From NCBI GenBank assembly GCA_003135055.1, contig PLDF01000219.1, positions 24,250 through 88,249 on the forward strand: a stretch of 64,000 nt of DNA, in the 5' to 3' direction. The notes below the pieces were generated by a model. It saw nothing but the letters and a program-made list of their open reading frames with translations, was not told the origin of the DNA and ran no database searches. Below are positions 36,162-44,119 of this stretch, piece after piece (the first letter of the stretch is position 1; each line of letters starts with the position of its first letter). The stretch is from Bryobacterales bacterium. GTDB lineage: Bacteria; Acidobacteriota; Terriglobia; Bryobacterales; Bryobacteraceae. Position numbers and translations under genes: made by a program.

Positions 36162-38216
36162 CTACTGATGCTTCGCTAATTGCGCCTGCGCGGTTTGCAG
36201 CTTCTGCGTGACCTTAGCCATGTCCGCCGGGTCCACGTCATCCTGGTTGCCGGCGTTATATTCCTTCAGGGACGCCTGCCACTGCGTCACCGCATCTTTA
36301 GTCTTGCCCTCTTTGAAATAGACATCGCCTAAGTGGTCGTGCACCGTTGGGTCCTTGGTCCCTTCGAGCGCGCGCACCAGCAGCTCTTCAGCGTCGTCCA
36401 GCTTCCCCTGGCGGTAATAAACCCAGCCCAGGCTGTCCATGAACGCGTACTGCTCCGGATCGAGATCGAGAGCCTTCTTTACCATCTGATAGGCCTCGTC
36501 CAGGCGGACATTACGGTCCGCCAGGCTGTATCCCAGATAGTTCAGGGCGTTGGCGTTGTCGGGATTCAGGGCGAGCACCTTCCGGAACTCCGCTTCAGAC
36601 TCGTCATACTTTTTCTCGCGGTCGTACATAGCGCCGCGCGAGTAATAGACCAGGATCTTGTCCCTATCGGAAGCGGCCTTATCTCCCTCGGACGCGGCCA
36701 GCTTTTCGCCTTCATCCAGGGCTTTGGCCATGTCGCCATATCGCTTGGCCTTCTCGTAGAACTGGGCGATCGCCACTAGGGCCGCCGTAGTGGGCTTGCC
36801 CTTGGCAAACGCGCGCATCTCAGCCACGGCATCGTCAATCTTGCCTTGGTCGGCCACCACGGTGGCGTGTTCTTCCGCAATCTTGGGGTCTTTCGGGTAT
36901 ATCTTTACAGCCGCATCCGCTTCCGCCCGCGCGTTCGTTAGATCTTTTGAGCTGCGGTAAAGCTCGATTACCTGCAACTCCACTCCCGGGGCTGCGCTAG
37001 GGTCGATCGCGGCGATCTGGCGGAGCGCGTCCACCGCGGGCGCCGTTTGGCTGGCCCTCGCGTAGAGCTCGGCCAACTGTGCCAGGAACCCTGCACGGCT
37101 CTTGGCTTCATCGGCCGAGTAGGTCTTCTTGGCGGTATCGTCCAGGATGCTCTTGATGGCCGCGATAGCCTGATCGCCCTTTCCCTCCGCTTCCAATAGT
37201 TCCACCTCCAGCTCAGTCTCCGCGTAACGCGCGCGCGGGTTGTTCCCGGCCGCTGCCTTCGCGCGGTTAAGGGCGGCCCTGGTCTGCGCCAGATCGTGCT
37301 TTTTCAGGTAGATATCCGCAAGACGAAGCTGAAGCTCGGGATCGCGCGGGCTTTCCGCCGCAAGCTGCTGATACAGCTTCAAAGCCTCGTCCAGTTGTCC
37401 GGAAAAGAGCAGATCGTTGGCGAGTTCCGGCGGGATGCGTTCGTCCTCCGCGCCCGATTCCAGAGCGCGCCGCAATGCATCGGCGGCGTCCTTGTAATTC
37501 TGGAGGTCTTCGTAAGCTTGCGCCAGCGCATAGAGCGTCCGCGGACTCGGGTTCTTGTCCACCGCCGCCTTCAGCTTCTCGGCCGCGCGCTTGGAATCGC
37601 CCAGTTGTTGGTAAAGTTCCGCCAACCCCACCAGCGCGTCTTCGCTATCGGGCTCCACCTGCAGCGCCTGGCTGAACGATTTTTCGGCTTCCGGAGTATT
37701 GTGCAGGTATCCGTTCAAACGGCCCAGCATCACCCAGCTTTCAGCGTCCTTGGGATCTTTCTGCACGATCTTCTGATACTGATCGAGCGCCTTGCGCAGC
37801 GCATCCTCGTTGATGCCGTTCTGTCCGTTGCTGATGGCGCGCGTGTAAACGTGCGCCAGCATGCGCCGCGCGCCCAGATTGTCGGGATTCTGCTTCAGTT
37901 GCTCCTCGGCCTGGTTGATGGCGTCCTGCAGGCGGTTGGTGGCGATGTATAGATCGCTCAATTCTTCGAAAATGATGTTGGCGCCGGGATCGAGCTTCAG
38001 CGCTTCCTGATAATTCTGAATCGCCTTGCTGATCTCGGCCCGGTTGCCGTCCGCCTGTCCCATTTCGGCATACAGGCGCCCCATGGCAAAGTGGTAATAG
38101 GCGTCGGATTTATCGTCCGGGGCGGGGGTTGGGGCAGCGGTTTTCGATTGGGTTTGGGCGAGGCAGACGAAGCCCGTGGAAACTACCACGAGAAACGCTT
38201 TGGCTGAGCGAATCAT
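36162..38216 (-). CDS. Exported TPR-repeat protein
   Basis: The start at 38214-38216 gives 684 residues with a signal peptide (RSAKAFLVVVSTGFVCLAQ); 17 extra codons upstream are unlikely. The rest is an array of roughly a dozen TPR units (for example AIQNYQEALKLDPGANIIFE, DEALKLYQQLAAESPRDPEL, YDESEAEFRKVLALNPDNAN, LDEAYQMVKKALDLDPEQYA, LGWVYYRQGKLDDAEELLVR). Such proteins scaffold complexes in the periplasm or outer membrane; no enzyme domain is visible. It is divergent from miaA. Confidence 0.9.
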   Translation of the reverse strand: MIRSAKAFLVVVSTGFVCLAQTQSKTAAPTPAPDDKSDAYYHFAMGRLYAEMGQADGNRAEISKAIQNYQEALKLDPGANIIFEELSDLYIATNRLQDAINQAEEQLKQNPDNLGARRMLAHVYTRAISNGQNGINEDALRKALDQYQKIVQKDPKDAESWVMLGRLNGYLHNTPEAEKSFSQALQVEPDSEDALVGLAELYQQLGDSKRAAEKLKAAVDKNPSPRTLYALAQAYEDLQNYKDAADALRRALESGAEDERIPPELANDLLFSGQLDEALKLYQQLAAESPRDPELQLRLADIYLKKHDLAQTRAALNRAKAAAGNNPRARYAETELEVELLEAEGKGDQAIAAIKSILDDTAKKTYSADEAKSRAGFLAQLAELYARASQTAPAVDALRQIAAIDPSAAPGVELQVIELYRSSKDLTNARAEADAAVKIYPKDPKIAEEHATVVADQGKIDDAVAEMRAFAKGKPTTAALVAIAQFYEKAKRYGDMAKALDEGEKLAASEGDKAASDRDKILVYYSRGAMYDREKKYDESEAEFRKVLALNPDNANALNYLGYSLADRNVRLDEAYQMVKKALDLDPEQYAFMDSLGWVYYRQGKLDDAEELLVRALEGTKDPTVHDHLGDVYFKEGKTKDAVTQWQASLKEYNAGNQDDVDPADMAKVTQKLQTAQAQLAKHQ

Positions 38217-38278
38217 GCGAATCCGACTTTCTTCCGGGCAGTTGGAGCGCCAACCGTGCCGAAGCATATTTCACCATT

Positions 38279-38308
38279 GTATAACGGGCTATCGTATAAC
38301 GGGCTATC
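38279..38308. repeat. Tandem duplication (15 bp x 2) just before the miaA start
   Basis: GTATAACGGGCTATC occurs twice, ending two bases before the ATG chosen for miaA. It also lies in the divergent promoter region of the TPR gene. Confidence 0.9.
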
Positions 38309-38309
38309 G

Positions 38310-39326
38310 ATGGAAAAGTCTCGAAACGTTCTTACAAGCATCGCGGCGCCCTCTGAAGCGAGTCGATTCGAGGCAGACTTCCTCTTACTCGGTGACGCGG
38401 GCGGGCAGCCTTTGGTTGCAGTGGCAGGGCCAACCGGCTCCGGCAAGAGCGGCCTGGCGCTGGCCATTGCCGGGGCTTTCGGCGGAGAAGTGGTGAATTG
38501 CGATTCACTGCAGGTCTATCGTTACTTCGATATCGGCACTGCCAAATTGCCGCTCGAAGACCGGCGTGGCATTCCGCACCATTTGATGGATATTGCGAAT
38601 CCCGACGAGATTTTCACCGCCGGAGAGTACGCGCGGCTCGCGCGCACCGCCATCGCCGGGATTTCCGGCCGCGGCCGGCTGCCCGTTGTGGCCGGCGGCA
38701 CGGGCTTTTATCTCCGCGCGCTGCTGGATGGCTTGTTCGAGGGTCCGGTACGCGATCAAACGCTGCGCGACCGCCTGGCGGCAAGGGAGGCGCGCCGCCC
38801 CGGTTCGCTGCATCGCCTGCTGCGGCGCTTCGACCCCGAGTCGGCCGCCAGGATACATGCCAACGACGTCCCGAAAGTGACTCGCGCCTTGGAAGTCTGC
38901 CTGGTGACGCGCCGTCCGGTGAGCCAGATGTACCGCGAAGGCCGCGACGCGCTGCGCGGCTATCGCACCCTGAAGTTCGGCCTTTCGCCGGATCGCGACG
39001 CGCTCTACGCGAGACTCGACGTCCGCTGCGCGGCGATGTTCCAGAGCGGCTTGATGGAGGAAGTGAAGCGCATTCTCGCCATGGGATACCCGGCGGCTTC
39101 GAAGCCCTTCGAATCGCATGGATACAAACAGGCGCTCCAATTGCTGTATGGCGAGTTAAGTCCGAAGGAAGCGGTCTTCTATGCGCAGCGCAACACGCGC
39201 AACTACGCCAAGCGCCAGATGACGTGGTTCCGCAAGGAAGCGGGCATGGAGTGGCTGAAAGGCTTTGGGGATGTAGCCGAGCCGCAGGCATTGGAGCGCG
39301 TTCGCAGGTTTCTGAACGGTTTCTGA
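38310..39326 (+). CDS. miaA: tRNA dimethylallyltransferase
   Basis: The chosen ATG at 38310 gives 338 residues; an upstream ATG at 38256 would translate the 15-bp duplication (YNGLSYNGLS) and is less likely. The enzyme transfers a dimethylallyl group to A37 of tRNAs reading U-starting codons. Walker A is GPTGSGKS (40-47), followed by the substrate motif CDSLQVYRYFDIGTAKL (catalytic D65), VAGGTGFYLRALLDGL and the tRNA-binding GYKQALQLLYGEL with RNYAKRQMTWFRKE. About 30 residues precede the usual start of the family. It likely forms an operon with the TPR gene downstream. Confidence 0.95.
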   Translation: MEKSRNVLTSIAAPSEASRFEADFLLLGDAGGQPLVAVAGPTGSGKSGLALAIAGAFGGEVVNCDSLQVYRYFDIGTAKLPLEDRRGIPHHLMDIANPDEIFTAGEYARLARTAIAGISGRGRLPVVAGGTGFYLRALLDGLFEGPVRDQTLRDRLAAREARRPGSLHRLLRRFDPESAARIHANDVPKVTRALEVCLVTRRPVSQMYREGRDALRGYRTLKFGLSPDRDALYARLDVRCAAMFQSGLMEEVKRILAMGYPAASKPFESHGYKQALQLLYGELSPKEAVFYAQRNTRNYAKRQMTWFRKEAGMEWLKGFGDVAEPQALERVRRFLNGF

Positions 39327-39374
39327 GCCGCGCCTTTCCGGGTCGTGCGTTTCTGAGTCGTACAATGAAATCTA

Positions 39375-40595
39375 ATGCTTCGTCTGGCGGCCCTGGCGAT
39401 CTTCAGCGGCAGCGCACTTTGCGCGGGCGCGACCCTGGTGCTGCCGTTCTTCAATCACGCAAAATCCACCAATCTCGATTGGATCGGCGAGAGCATCGCG
39501 GAATCCGTGAACGATTCCCTGGCATCCTCGGGCGTGCTCACGCTCGATCGCGGCGACCGCCTGGAAGCCTGCCGCCGCCTCTCGCTCCGCCCGGGCGCCG
39601 AATTCACGCACGCCTCCATCATCAAGATTGCGCAGGCGCTCGACGCTTCGAGCGTCGTCTATGGCTCTTATGAGCTATTGCCCGGCTTATTGACTGACCC
39701 AGCTAACAACCCAGCTAATAACCCCGCTAGTAACCCAGCCAATACGCAATCCAAGGGCTCCCTGCGGCTCACCGCGCGCATTCTCGATCTGAAGCACATG
39801 CGGCAGGGCCCGGAATTCGGCGAAACCGGCGCGCTGGAAGACCTGGCGGCGATTGAGGTGCGATTGGGCTGGCAGGCCCTGAAGCAGTTGGACCCCCAGA
39901 CCAAACTTTCCGAGCAGGAGTTTGTCGGGGCCCGGCCCCCGGTACGTATCGACGCCGTGGAAAACTATATCCGCGGTCTCCTGGCCGCGTCGCCCGAGCA
40001 GAGCAGCCGCTTCTTCGCACAGGCGGCGCGCCTTGACGAACATTACTCGCCTCCATGCTTTCAATTGGCCAAGGGCTACTGGGAAAAGAAGGAGTATAAG
40101 GTTGCGGCCGGTTGGTTTGAGCGCGTGGCGCGTTCCGATCCGCGCTATCTGGAAGCGCAGTTTTTCCTCGGTCTGTGCCGGTATTACAGCGGCGACTACG
40201 CGGGCGCCGAGCAATGCTTCGAGACCGTGGCGGCCCAGGCGCCGCTGAACGAGGTTTACAACGATTTGGGCGCGGCGCAGGCGCGCCAGCACAAATCGGC
40301 CGCGGCGATCGCCAGCTTCACCAAGGCCCTCGAAGGCGACAGCTCCGACCCGGATTACTGCTTCAACCTGGGCTTTACCGAGTGGCGCGCGGCGCAATAC
40401 GACGGAGCGATCGCAAGCCTCCGCGCCACGGTGGAACGAAACCCGAGCGATCAGGAAGCCACCTCGCTCCTCGGCCGCGCCCTCAAGCACGACGGCCCGC
40501 GCCCCAGCGACCCGCGCAGCGAGAATCGCGAGCGCGTCAAGACCAATTACGAAGAGGCCGCGTACCGTCAGTTGCAGGCGGAGTTAAAGAAATAA
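39375..40595 (+). CDS. Secreted TPR protein
   Basis: The 406-residue protein has a signal peptide (LRLAALAIFSGSALCAGA), an N-terminal domain like the nucleotide-independent ligand region of adenylate-cyclase-associated TPR proteins (LPFFNHAKSTNLDWIGESIA, GVLTLDRGDRLEACRRLSL) and at least five TPR units from about 195 on. Residues 110-125 are four copies of the tetrapeptide NPAN/NPAS (12-bp DNA repeat), an expansion in a loop. It follows miaA by 48 bases. The molecular role is unknown. Confidence 0.85.
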   Translation: MLRLAALAIFSGSALCAGATLVLPFFNHAKSTNLDWIGESIAESVNDSLASSGVLTLDRGDRLEACRRLSLRPGAEFTHASIIKIAQALDASSVVYGSYELLPGLLTDPANNPANNPASNPANTQSKGSLRLTARILDLKHMRQGPEFGETGALEDLAAIEVRLGWQALKQLDPQTKLSEQEFVGARPPVRIDAVENYIRGLLAASPEQSSRFFAQAARLDEHYSPPCFQLAKGYWEKKEYKVAAGWFERVARSDPRYLEAQFFLGLCRYYSGDYAGAEQCFETVAAQAPLNEVYNDLGAAQARQHKSAAAIASFTKALEGDSSDPDYCFNLGFTEWRAAQYDGAIASLRATVERNPSDQEATSLLGRALKHDGPRPSDPRSENRERVKTNYEEAAYRQLQAELKK

Positions 40596-40599
40596 TATC

Positions 40600-40646
40600 G
40601 TGGCGCACGCACTCCTGCGTGCAGCGTTCACACTCGTGTGAACGCG
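40600..40646. repeat. Dispersed palindromic element, family B
   Basis: GTGGCGCACGCACTCCTGCG leads into GCGTTCACAC-TC-GTGTGAACGC, directly after the TPR gene stop. The flank is shorter than at 10428 and 21336. Confidence 0.85.
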
Positions 40647-40732
40647 TTTTTCTGTTTTTTTAAGAAGCCCAGTGTCGGCTCGAGCACCGGCGCGTCACGC
40701 GGGAGCCCGGAAGTACCTGCGCCCCGCCGCCC

Positions 40733-41734
40733 TTATGGCGTCTCGCGCTTGCCGCTTTCCACCGAACGAACCACCGCGTCGATCACCGCCATATTCCTCA
40801 GCGAATCCTCGATTGGCACGGGCGGCTGGCCGCCTTGCAGAATCGCGCGGGCAAACGCGTCGCCTTGAACCGTGTACTGGTCGCACGGCGCGAACTCCTC
40901 CGTAACCACGTTCACGCCGGTGATGTCCGACCCATCGTCGATGCGGATTCGCGCCGGTCTGCCGGGCGGCGCATTAAACGGAATCTCCATTTCGATGCGG
41001 CCCTTCGTTCCCAGAAACTGCATGCTCTGGCACGGCACAATCTGCGTGCCGCAAGTGAACGCGCAGTGGCCCGACGGAAACTCCAGCACCGCCGACGCAA
41101 GAATGTCGGTGCCGAAATCGGGATCGCGCACCATCGCCCCCGAGACGCTCACCGGTTCTTCGCCGAACACCATGCGGGACGCTTTGATGGGATAGCATCC
41201 GATGTCCATCAGCGCTCCGCCGCCCCATTCCCGCACGTTTCGCACATTGCGCGCGTCGCGGTTGAAATAGCCGAACGTGCCCACCGCGCCGCGCATGGCG
41301 CCGATGCGTCCGCTGCGCGCCAGTTCCACCGCGCGAACCCACTGCGGGTGCGTTTGAATCATGAACGCCTCGCCAATGGTCACGCCCGTGCGGTCGCGCG
41401 CCGCAATCAGCTCGCGCGCCTCGGCGGCGTTCAATCCGATGGGCTTCTCGCACAGTACGTGCTTGCCGGCCTCGGCTGCGCGGATGGACCACGCAACGTG
41501 CAAATGATTCGGCAGCGGATTATAGATGGCATCGATTTCGGGGTCGGCGAGCAGCTCTTCGTACGACCCGTAGGCGCGGGCGATGCCGTGCTCCCGCGCC
41601 GCGGCTTCGGCCTTGACTTTGTCGCGCGATGCGATTGCGGCGATTTCGCACAGCTCGCTTTTTTGCATCGCGGGAATCACTTTAGCAGTGGCGATTTTGG
41701 CGGCGCCTAAGACGCCCCATCGGATCTTGCGCAT
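40733..41734 (-). CDS. Gfo/Idh/MocA-family oxidoreductase
   Basis: The start at 41732-41734 gives 333 residues. A Rossmann NAD(P)-binding domain (KIRWGVLGAAKIATAKVIPA) is followed by the conserved EKPIGLNAAEARELI (catalytic Lys) and by the C-terminal beta-sheet domain (AVGTFGYFNRDARNVRNVRE, GALMDIGCYPI, TKGRIEMEIPF). These enzymes oxidise or reduce sugars and polyols. No signal is present, so it is cytoplasmic. It is divergent from the Uma2 gene with only 17 bases between starts. The substrate is open. Confidence 0.93.
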   Translation of the reverse strand: MRKIRWGVLGAAKIATAKVIPAMQKSELCEIAAIASRDKVKAEAAAREHGIARAYGSYEELLADPEIDAIYNPLPNHLHVAWSIRAAEAGKHVLCEKPIGLNAAEARELIAARDRTGVTIGEAFMIQTHPQWVRAVELARSGRIGAMRGAVGTFGYFNRDARNVRNVREWGGGALMDIGCYPIKASRMVFGEEPVSVSGAMVRDPDFGTDILASAVLEFPSGHCAFTCGTQIVPCQSMQFLGTKGRIEMEIPFNAPPGRPARIRIDDGSDITGVNVVTEEFAPCDQYTVQGDAFARAILQGGQPPVPIEDSLRNMAVIDAVVRSVESGKRETP

Positions 41735-41751
41735 GAGACTAGAATAAAGGA

Positions 41752-42294
41752 ATGGCGGCCATAACGACACTGCTCACAATTGAAGACTTTGAGCGGCTCC
41801 CGGCGGATGTCGCCAAGGGGCATGAATTGGTCGATGGAGAGCTGGTTGACGTGTCCGGAAATAATCCCCTCCACAATTGGCTGCGCGATTACCTGATTGC
41901 GATACTGCTTTCCTTTGTCACCGATCACGGCCTCGGAAGGGTGATTAGCGAACAGGAATACGATTTTGAGGGCAACGCTCACGGCCCCGACGTCAGCTTC
42001 TTCGGCCCGGCCAAGGCGCTGCTGGTTGATCGAAAGAAGCGCGTGCAGCGCTTCGTTCCCGATCTCGCCGTGGAAATCGCCTCGAATTCCGATACCTATG
42101 AAGGTCTCCTGCGGAAGAAGGACCGCTACTTGCGCGCAGGCGTTTCCGAAGTTTGGCTGATCGCGCCGGAAATCGAAGAGGTTGTGATCCACACCGCTCG
42201 TACGATCCGCGCCCTGCGCGGCACGGATGCCATCGAAACAGATCTTTTGCCGGGCTTCTCAATTACCGTGGAAAGGCTGTTTCAGAACTTGTAG
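41752..42294 (+). CDS. Uma2-family putative endonuclease
   Basis: The 180-residue protein has the Uma2 (DUF820) PD-(D/E)xK pattern: LVDGELVDVSGNNPLHNWLR, HGPDVSFFG (Asp), DLAVEIASNSDTYEGLLRKK (Glu-x-Ala) and KDRYLRAGVSEVWLI. Members are abundant in cyanobacteria and acidobacteria and of unclear function, perhaps host-genome-associated selfish nucleases. It is followed after 8 bases by the nucleoside hydrolase gene. Confidence 0.92.
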   Translation: MAAITTLLTIEDFERLPADVAKGHELVDGELVDVSGNNPLHNWLRDYLIAILLSFVTDHGLGRVISEQEYDFEGNAHGPDVSFFGPAKALLVDRKKRVQRFVPDLAVEIASNSDTYEGLLRKKDRYLRAGVSEVWLIAPEIEEVVIHTARTIRALRGTDAIETDLLPGFSITVERLFQNL

Positions 42295-42302
42295 AGCGAC
42301 CC

Positions 42303-43349
42303 ATGCTGCGACTCTGGGGGGCATTTCTTCTTCTTCCCGCGGCATGGTGTGCGGGGCGCGAAACCGTCCTCTTCGATACCGATTCCGGCCTCTTCGGCGA
42401 CGATGGCGCCGCGCTCGTCATGCTCATGCGCAGCCCGGAGCAAATCGTCATACCCGGCATCACCGTGGTCCCCGGCAACGTCTGGCCCGACCAGGGCGCC
42501 GAGTACATGCTCCACATTCTCGATCTGCTGCACCGCCCGCAGATCCCGGTCTTTACCGGCGCCGCGGGGCCTCTGGTTCATAGCGTGGCTATGGCCCGGG
42601 ACTACGGCCGCCGCTGGGGCGTGCTTGAGTTCATGGGGGCTCTCGCCCATAACGACCCCGCCGCCGTGGCCCCCGCGCCGGGCTGGAAACTCAACGCGCG
42701 CAAACCGCACCACGAGGCCGCCGTGCAATTTCTCATCTCCGAAATCGAGCGCCAGCCGGGCGAGGTCACCATCCTCGCCATCGGTCCCATGACCAATATC
42801 GCGCTGGCACTGCGCCTGAAGCCCGGTATCGAGACCAAGATCAAGCGCATCGTATTCATGGGCGGCAACCTGAAGGTCCCCGGCAATGCGTCGGCGATGG
42901 CCGAATTCAACTTTTGGTTCGATCCCGAAGCGGCGCGCATCGTTCTGCGCTCGCGCATCCCGCAAAAAATAATGTTCGGCCTGGATATCTGCAACACCGC
43001 GCCAATTCGCAAGGCCGAGTTCGATCAGATCGCGTCCGCGCACACGCCCATCGCCGACCTGTACCGTGAGGATCTGGGGAACCGCTACCCCGGATTCCTC
43101 CACAAGCCCAACGCCACCGGCTACATGTGGGATTCGCTGGCCGCGGCCTATCTGCTCGATCCCGGATTCGTCACCAGATCGGAATCGCGCTACCTTGACG
43201 TGCTAACCGTTTGGAACAAGTTTTATGGCGCGACCGTGCCTCTCGACACCCACATAGCCGGCGGCGCAACACCCGTCACCGTCATGCTCGAGCTCGATTT
43301 CAAGCGCGTTTTCGAGCTATATAAGGACAAACTCACTAAACCCGATTGA
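42303..43349 (+). CDS. Exported nucleoside hydrolase
   Basis: The chosen ATG gives 348 residues with a signal peptide (LWGAFLLLPAAWCAG). The nucleoside-hydrolase Asp cluster appears as VLFDTDSGLFGDDGAALVML, slightly expanded compared with the usual DTDxGxDDA. EVTILAIGPMTNIALALRL and RIVFMGGNL follow, with the closing Asp-rich YMWDSLAAAYLLDPGF. It cleaves the N-glycosidic bond of ribonucleosides, here probably in the periplasm for scavenging. It overlaps folK by four bases. Confidence 0.9.
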   Translation: MLRLWGAFLLLPAAWCAGRETVLFDTDSGLFGDDGAALVMLMRSPEQIVIPGITVVPGNVWPDQGAEYMLHILDLLHRPQIPVFTGAAGPLVHSVAMARDYGRRWGVLEFMGALAHNDPAAVAPAPGWKLNARKPHHEAAVQFLISEIERQPGEVTILAIGPMTNIALALRLKPGIETKIKRIVFMGGNLKVPGNASAMAEFNFWFDPEAARIVLRSRIPQKIMFGLDICNTAPIRKAEFDQIASAHTPIADLYREDLGNRYPGFLHKPNATGYMWDSLAAAYLLDPGFVTRSESRYLDVLTVWNKFYGATVPLDTHIAGGATPVTVMLELDFKRVFELYKDKLTKPD

Positions 43350-43852
43350 CCGCCCGATTGACCACTAAGACCGTTTATCTCAGCCTCGGCTCCAACATCG
43401 GCGATCGCGCCCGCAATCTCCAAGCGGCTCTCGAACAACTCGCCGCGCCCGATCTGCGCGTTGTGCGCGCGTCGCCCACGTATGAAACCGAGCCGCTGGA
43501 ATACGCCGCGCAGCGCTGGTTCTTGAATCTGGTGGCCGAAGCCGCGACCGAGCTGCTTCCCATGCAGCTTCTCATGCGCATCGGCCGCGTGGAGCGCGCG
43601 CTGGGCCGGGTTCGCACAGTTCCAAAAGGTCCGCGCATCATCGACATCGACATTCTCTTCTACGGCCGGACCATCGTGCGCGCCGCCAAGCTGGAAATCC
43701 CGCACCCGCGCATGGCCGAGCGCCGTTTTGTGCTGGCGCCGCTGGCCGATCTCGCGCCCGATCTGCGGCATCCCGTCACCGGCAAGACCATCCGCGAAAT
43801 GCTCGACGCCGCGCCGCACCAGGCCGTGCGCCGATTCGTCATGCCTGCGTAA
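43346..43852 (+). CDS. folK: 2-amino-4-hydroxy-6-hydroxymethyldihydropteridine diphosphokinase
   Basis: The start is TTG, at 43346 or, in the second copy of a 12-bp duplication (CCCGATTGACCG), at 43358. The 168-residue enzyme has the HPPK signatures: YLSLGSNIGDRARNLQAAL, YETEPLEY, LLMRIGRVERALGRVRTVPK, GPRIIDIDILFYG (metal-binding Asp pair) and EIPHPRMAERRFVLAPLAD. It transfers pyrophosphate from ATP in folate synthesis. Its coupling to a nucleoside hydrolase is probably incidental. Confidence 0.95.
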   Translation: MTARLTTKTVYLSLGSNIGDRARNLQAALEQLAAPDLRVVRASPTYETEPLEYAAQRWFLNLVAEAATELLPMQLLMRIGRVERALGRVRTVPKGPRIIDIDILFYGRTIVRAAKLEIPHPRMAERRFVLAPLADLAPDLRHPVTGKTIREMLDAAPHQAVRRFVMPA

Positions 43853-43857
43853 TCTCC

Positions 43858-44030
43858 GCCTCTCCGCGCCTCCGCGTTGAAATCCACTGCCACGACGACA
43901 CCACCCCTTAGAGTGCGGGAGTGCGCAAAATCGCCCACTTCCGCAAAAACTCCGCGCCTTCCTCCGCCGCTCCGCGCCTCCGCGTTAAAACTGACAGCCT
44001 CGACCTTCCGCTCACCCCCTCCCCTTCGAC
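43858..44030. repeat. Dispersed repeat, family D (inverted copy)
   Basis: CGCCTCTCCGCGCCTCCGCG at 43858 and a longer copy at about 43935-44030 (CTTCCGCAAAAACTCCGCGC ... GACCTTCCGCTCACCCCCTC) are reverse complements of 30195-30290. The gap between folK and uvrA (convergent) consists almost entirely of this element. Confidence 0.8.
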
Positions 44031-44119
44031 AATGCCCCTCAAGCTTCCTCGCCCTATGAACGGCGAACGTCAGTCGCGCCCCGTTCTCTTCGGCGCAGCC
44101 GCCTTTGCGATCCGCCTGC